This document shows, piece after piece, positions 5,622-9,408 of a DNA stretch of 9,408 nt. Each line of letters starts with the position of its first letter. The stretch's first letter is position 1. Origin of the DNA: Candidatus Izemoplasmatales bacterium (lineage in GTDB: Bacteria; Bacillota_I; Bacilli_A; Izemoplasmatales; Hujiaoplasmataceae); NCBI GenBank assembly GCA_028694875.1, contig JAQVKB010000026.1, positions 1 to 9,408 of the forward strand, in the 5' to 3' direction. Both the position numbers and the translations under genes were made by a program. The notes beneath the pieces are model-generated. The model was not told the origin of the DNA. It ran no database searches and saw nothing but the letters and a program-made list of their open reading frames with translations.

Positions 5622-8600
5622 TTAGTCCGGTAATACCGTCAGTGTAGAATCTTTGGTGGTCACTTTGTAATTGTTGGTCACGTCGACACCCTCCCCGTTG
5701 AGGATGGTGACGTCGGTAATCCGATTGTCTTCGATGCCAACTTCAATAATGCTTCCCGAGACCGTGATCGAAATCGTGTCTCCGGAAACCAACGAACCTT
5801 TCGCGATATAGAACAAATCGGAAGTCAGTTCGGTGCCATCGTAGTATTGTTGCACGGGAATCAAGGCGACTGTGATGCTCCGTGGTGCCACCTTGATGGA
5901 TCCGTCATAGAACGCGATATTGTATTGATTGGTCACATCCGCACCGAGCTCATTGAAAATTCGGAGCGTCGGTCGATTGATCGCGGTTTGAACAACCCCG
6001 ACATTTTGGATTTGTCCATACACTTCAAAACTGACCGTGTATCCCGCTGGTAAATTGCGAGAAGGAATATAATACGCGGTCGTGGCCGTGTGAAGCGTTC
6101 CGTCATAGGTCACGGTATTGTCGTAGAGTTTGATTTCAATGATCTCAAAGCCATTGTCTGGCATCACGTAGAGTTTGCCATAGACGCTGACGAGATCGTA
6201 GAGGTTGCTGACATCATTGCCCTGGGCATCTTCGACGTGTACCGAGAATTCATTGTCGATCTCGCCAACCTTCGTGATCGAGGCAAACCCATCCACAACG
6301 AGGGTGTGGCCGCTTTGGAGCGTTCCTTCGAAACGGTATAATTCATTGGTCAAGGGGAAACCATCATACGTCTTGGAGGCATCGGCAGACGTGATGACCA
6401 GGGTTTCTTTTTTGGAATCAAAGGATGTCATTTTCATATCAAACGCCATTCCGCCTGTCGTTCCCGCGGCGGATGGTGTCGTTTCAATTTGAACCCATCC
6501 AAATCCATCGATATAGATTTCTGTCCAGGCATGAGCTTGCTTGGTAGACACATCCACCCACTCGTTGGCTCCTGCCGCAGTGACATATCCGACCACATAT
6601 CGTGCGGGAATTCCCATCGCGCGATACATGAGCGTCGCGGCCATGGCGAAGTGTTGACAAATGCCTTCATGGGCTTGTTCGAGGAAATAGATGACATAAT
6701 CGGAATTTTCCGGGAACGGTTTGTATTGCAGGTTATAAACCGCTGCATTCAGCACAAAGTTTTGGACATCTTCAATGATGGTTGCGGAAGACGCGTCCAA
6801 TCCATTTTGAGACGCAATCTTCAAGAGTTCATACTCCGTATCCGCTGGCAGTTGTAAATAATGTTGATACACAAAATCGCGATACTCGAGTTCATAGGCT
6901 TCATAATCTGTACCTTCTAGTGAATAGGCCGTATAATCCAGTTCGCCTTGAGGAATATAGTTGATGTCATAACCAATCCCATAGCTATGAGAAGCATAGA
7001 CATCATTGATATTGTCATAAATCCCGTCCGTGGCGAAATACGGAAGATAATAGGAAAGTCCTCTTACATACGCGCGCAGTTGAATCAAATAAGAAGAGAC
7101 CTCGCCTTGACTTGCAAGATACGGGAATAAGAATGGGCTGATGCCATAAGGTGATTCATAGACAATTGGCGCATCCCATCCGGTTTTGTTGTAATCGCCA
7201 AAGGATCTTTGACGCAGATAAATCAAACCTGAAACTTCGGAATTGATTTTGAACAGGGTCCCATCAGAATTGCTTGCCCCCTCAAACCATCCTTCGGGTG
7301 TGATCTCTATCGAAGAATCTTGATTGGAACCATTTCCATCGCCATCAAAGATGGTCAAATTCCCATACACTGGTGTCACGTTATACATCGTGTCGGTCAC
7401 ATCTTGATTGGCCTCGTCCCAAATTTGGAATGTGAAGACATTGTCGGTTTCACCGACTTCGGTGATTGTTCCGGTGACGGTCACAGTAATCGTATGACCA
7501 GGGAGGAGTTCACATTCGATGAATTCCCAACTATCCTTGGTGAGAGGCGTTCCATCATAATCCTTCGAATCGGTACCCGATTTGAGGATGAGATCCTCTT
7601 TCCCTGAAATCACTTCGAGGATTCCAATGTTTTCGGACACTTGATAATACTGGGTGACATCCACCGAATTTTCATCCAAAATGTAATATGTAAATCGATT
7701 GAATGTTTGACCGATGTCCGTGATGGTCCCAGTGACACTCACATAAAGGTCATGTCCTTGAAGCAGTGCACCGGAGGTGAGTTCCCAATTGGAATTGGTC
7801 AGGGGCGTCCCATCATAAATTTTCGTGTCATCTGGTGTGGTCACGACGATTTCAATCAATTGGACCACAAGGACCCCGTATTCGAGATGAATCTCATAAG
7901 AACTCGTCACGTTTCTTCCTTCGGTGTCAAAGATATCTACGGATAAAATATTCGTGGTATTTCCTGGTCCAACATAACTCGTAAAATTATAGGTTCCAAT
8001 CGTATGTCCTGGCACAAGTTGTCCATCGAGGATCGATACGGTTGGTTGACTGAGCGGTGTGCCATCATATGTTTTTTCGGCACTATCGGATGTGAGCCAT
8101 ACTTCTCGCTTCAGGATTTCTAATGTGCCTAAGGTCCATGTGAGCTCATAATTACTGGTGACATCTTCGTTCTCTGAATCAAAGATCTTGAGGAAGAATT
8201 CATTGTCGATGATGCCCACTTCCGTGATCGTCGAGGAATCAATCACTTGAATCGATTGTCCTTCGGCCAAAGTTCCAGTGACCAGTTCATACGTCGAATC
8301 CGAGAGCGGTGTCCCATCATAAAATTTCTCATTACTACTGGTTTCGATGGTGATCGGACGTGGAAGTACGGTGAGTGACCCCAAATGATACGAGACGGTG
8401 TAATTACCGATCATATCCACAAGTTGGTCATCCGTAATCGTGATGTGGAAAGGATTGCCATCGTAACCCACATTGGTAATCGCGTTCGAATCGGTCACGG
8501 TGAGAATGTGACCTTCGACCAAACTTCCTGAAATGATGGTCACATTCGAATTGGACAGTGGTGTGACATCATAAATCTTTTGATCGGTGGCACTTTCAAT

Positions 8601-9408
8601 CGTAATCGGTCGAGGTGTGACCTCCAAGGTCCCATAAACATAAGTGATGTCATAATTGCTGATCACATTTTCGTTGAAGACATTATGAATTTCAATGGAT
8701 AATACATTGTCAATGACACCCACATTGGTGATTGAGACACCATCCACGAAGACGAAGGATTGCTCTTCAGCGAGCGAGCCATCTGTGATGGAGAATCCAC
8801 TGTCAGAAAGCGGTGTGCCATCGTAGACTTTCGAATTCGAGTTCGTTTGGATGGTGATCACTCTTGGCGTGATTTCCAATACGCCATAGACAAAGGTGAT
8901 GTCATAATTGGCCGTGACATCTTGATCCAAGGCATCATGGATTTCCATGGTAAACGTATTGCTTCGAGTTCCGACATTGAGGATGGTCGCCGAGCTTAAA
9001 ACAACAATCGTTTGCTCATTGGCGATGGTTCCTTCTGTCACCAACACTTCATCGTTCGAAAATACCACACCATCGTAAACTTTGGTGTCGGTCGCGGAAG
9101 TGATGGTCACAGGTCTTGGCGAAATCGATAATGTACCATGGACAAAAGTAATGTCATAGTTGCTCGAGACATCTTGACTGGCGTGATCCCATATTTCTAT
9201 GACAAAGAGATTATCGGTGGAACCGACATTCGTAATCGAAGAATGCTCTATAATCTCGATAGTTTGGTTCGTCGCGAGACTTCCATCGGTGATGGTGTAG
9301 GAAGTATCACTCAGAGCTGTGCCATCATATACTTTCGAAGCGCTTCCAGTTTCAATCGTGATGGGACGAACCGTGACTTCAAGTTGTCCCCAAACATAAG
9401 TAATATCG
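5622..9408 (-). CDS. Giant YDG-repeat surface protein with transglutaminase-like domain (5' end outside window)
   Basis: The frame is open from the window edge (first whole codon at 9407) for 1261 codons to TAA 5624-5622. The GTG at 9110 is an internal repeat codon, not a start. Residues 16-690 are eight tandem YDG-type repeats carrying K-x-YDGTPL and N-YDIT-x-V-YG-x-L motifs. Residues 698-985 resemble the extracytoplasmic part of TgpA/YebA-type bacterial transglutaminase-like proteins. Residues 1002-1261 are three further, more divergent repeats. Catalytic candidates are Cys917 (GICQHFA), His959 (HAWTEI) and Glu975 (GWVQIETTP). Only two cysteines occur in the visible part, as is usual for exported proteins. 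The C-terminus has no LPXTG motif and no membrane helix, so any anchor must be N-terminal or non-covalent, and the signal peptide is outside the window. The domain may act as an amide-bond cross-linking enzyme or as a protease, as both occur in this superfamily. Secretion and a surface role are inferred from the repeats. It is probably the upstream member of the operon that continues into the membrane-protein genes. Confidence 0.92.
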   Translation of the reverse strand, partial: DITYVWGQLEVTVRPITIETGSASKVYDGTALSDTSYTITDGSLATNQTIEIIEHSSITNVGSTDNLFVIEIWDHASQDVSSNYDITFVHGTLSISPRPVTITSATDTKVYDGVVFSNDEVLVTEGTIANEQTIVVLSSATILNVGTRSNTFTMEIHDALDQDVTANYDITFVYGVLEITPRVITIQTNSNSKVYDGTPLSDSGFSITDGSLAEEQSFVFVDGVSITNVGVIDNVLSIEIHNVFNENVISNYDITYVYGTLEVTPRPITIESATDQKIYDVTPLSNSNVTIISGSLVEGHILTVTDSNAITNVGYDGNPFHITITDDQLVDMIGNYTVSYHLGSLTVLPRPITIETSSNEKFYDGTPLSDSTYELVTGTLAEGQSIQVIDSSTITEVGIIDNEFFLKIFDSENEDVTSNYELTWTLGTLEILKREVWLTSDSAEKTYDGTPLSQPTVSILDGQLVPGHTIGTYNFTSYVGPGNTTNILSVDIFDTEGRNVTSSYEIHLEYGVLVVQLIEIVVTTPDDTKIYDGTPLTNSNWELTSGALLQGHDLYVSVTGTITDIGQTFNRFTYYILDENSVDVTQYYQVSENIGILEVISGKEDLILKSGTDSKDYDGTPLTKDSWEFIECELLPGHTITVTVTGTITEVGETDNVFTFQIWDEANQDVTDTMYNVTPVYGNLTIFDGDGNGSNQDSSIEITPEGWFEGASNSDGTLFKINSEVSGLIYLRQRSFGDYNKTGWDAPIVYESPYGISPFLFPYLASQGEVSSYLIQLRAYVRGLSYYLPYFATDGIYDNINDVYASHSYGIGYDINYIPQGELDYTAYSLEGTDYEAYELEYRDFVYQHYLQLPADTEYELLKIASQNGLDASSATIIEDVQNFVLNAAVYNLQYKPFPENSDYVIYFLEQAHEGICQHFAMAATLMYRAMGIPARYVVGYVTAAGANEWVDVSTKQAHAWTEIYIDGFGWVQIETTPSAAGTTGGMAFDMKMTSFDSKKETLVITSADASKTYDGFPLTNELYRFEGTLQSGHTLVVDGFASITKVGEIDNEFSVHVEDAQGNDVSNLYDLVSVYGKLYVMPDNGFEIIEIKLYDNTVTYDGTLHTATTAYYIPSRNLPAGYTVSFEVYGQIQNVGVVQTAINRPTLRIFNELGADVTNQYNIAFYDGSIKVAPRSITVALIPVQQYYDGTELTSDLFYIAKGSLVSGDTISITVSGSIIEVGIEDNRITDVTILNGEGVDVTNNYKVTTKDSTLTVLPD
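5625..6404 (-). repeat. Three C-terminal YDG-type protein repeats
   Basis: This coding segment holds three repeat units after the enzyme domain: 86 residues (6404-6147), 90 residues (6146-5877) and 84 residues (5876-5625). Each keeps the YDG tripeptide and a late N-x-Y motif. They are more divergent from each other than the first six units of the upstream array, and the 90-residue unit has an insertion near its middle. The last unit ends four residues after the final beta-strand motif, at the stop codon. Confidence 0.85.
6405..7337 (-). other. Transglutaminase-like domain inside the repeat protein
   Basis: This segment lies between the two repeat arrays. It starts with an acidic, Asn/Ser-rich linker (GNGSNQDSS). 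A Tyr-rich lead region follows, with IYLRQRSFGDYNKTGW and HYLQLPAD, both typical of the part before the core in TgpA/YebA-like proteins. The core then has YFLEQAHEGICQHFA, GIPARYVVGY, QAHAWTEIYI and GWVQIETTPS. The catalytic codons are Cys at 6659-6657, His at 6533-6531 and Glu at 6485-6483. The third residue is Glu rather than the textbook Asp; Glu at this place is also seen in bacterial members, so the site is judged intact. About 20 Gly/Thr/Lys-rich residues link the core to the next repeat. Confidence 0.88.
7338..9362 (-). repeat. Array of eight tandem YDG-type protein repeats
   Basis: Units begin at 9362, 9110, 8858, 8606, 8354, 8102, 7850 and 7595. The first six are each exactly 252 bp (84 residues); the seventh is 85 and the eighth about 86 residues. 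The tail of a further unit fills 9407-9363, so the array continues beyond the window. The pattern is I-T-I...S-x-x-K-x-YDGTPLS near the unit start, an I-T-x-V-G motif mid-unit, N-Y-D-I-T near residue 70, then YG-x-L-x-V-x-P-R-P. Unit 4 has YDV in place of YDG. The units have diverged in DNA sequence. The pattern resembles the YDG/MBG-type beta-sandwich repeats of bacterial surface proteins, so the array is probably an extended stalk. Confidence 0.9.

Noticed and set aside
5847..8999. Several 60-122-codon plus-strand open frames across the repeat protein
   Set aside because: They recur in register with the 252-bp repeats and are complements of the same conserved repeat codons, so they are shadows.
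9108..9110. GTG at 9110 as the start of the repeat protein
   Set aside because: The same frame stays open upstream to the window edge and encodes another full repeat unit, and this codon is the first residue of repeat 2; no ribosome site precedes it.
7338..9362. Regular spacing of similar short DNA words that might suggest a CRISPR array or non-coding satellite
   Set aside because: The 252-bp period is a multiple of three, the frame is open throughout, and conservation is at protein level; CRISPR repeats are much shorter and nearly identical.
1..9408. Mobile element, integrase or insertion-sequence ends
   Set aside because: No transposase or integrase-like protein, terminal inverted repeats or target duplications were found.

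Overview
The window holds seven protein-coding genes, all on the minus strand, so transcription runs from high to low coordinates. Two genes are cut by the window edges. The sequence is moderately AT-rich, every visible stop codon is TAA, tryptophan is read from TGG without in-frame TGA, and Shine-Dalgarno sites are strong (GGAGG/AAGGAG). With lipoprotein signal peptides and large repeat-bearing surface proteins, this suggests a low-GC Gram-positive-type bacterium (Bacillota, or a standard-code relative of the Mollicutes such as an Acholeplasma/Izemoplasma-like lineage). The taxonomic guess is an inference and is weak.

Region 9408-2946 looks like one operon. It begins outside the window with a giant repeat protein, of which 1261 residues are visible. 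These comprise eight complete YDG-type repeats, six of them exactly 84 residues long, then a bacterial transglutaminase-like domain with Cys, His and Glu in the catalytic positions, then three more repeats. Next come three closely packed membrane-protein genes of unknown function: a multipass protein with an acidic proline-heptad tail, a three-helix protein with a beta-rich soluble domain, and a C-terminally anchored small protein. The last gene encodes a desulfoferrodoxin (two-iron superoxide reductase type). The spacings are 31 bp, 1 bp, a 26-bp overlap and 18 bp. A good rho-independent terminator at 2857-2912 closes the unit.

Region 2634-2945 is the only sizeable intergenic stretch. It contains the terminator, two adjacent inverted repeats (one touching a consensus TTGACA box), and two candidate promoters reading toward the second unit.

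Region 2633-1 is a second unit. It carries two tandem, overlapping genes for paralogous lipoproteins built of GLUG-type beta repeats. The second runs off the window close to its expected C-terminus. Together the two units describe a cell-surface locus: a secreted or anchored transglutaminase-like repeat protein with companion membrane proteins, beside repeat lipoproteins. The joint role (surface-protein assembly or modification, adhesion) is inference; no neighbour has a known activity that proves it.
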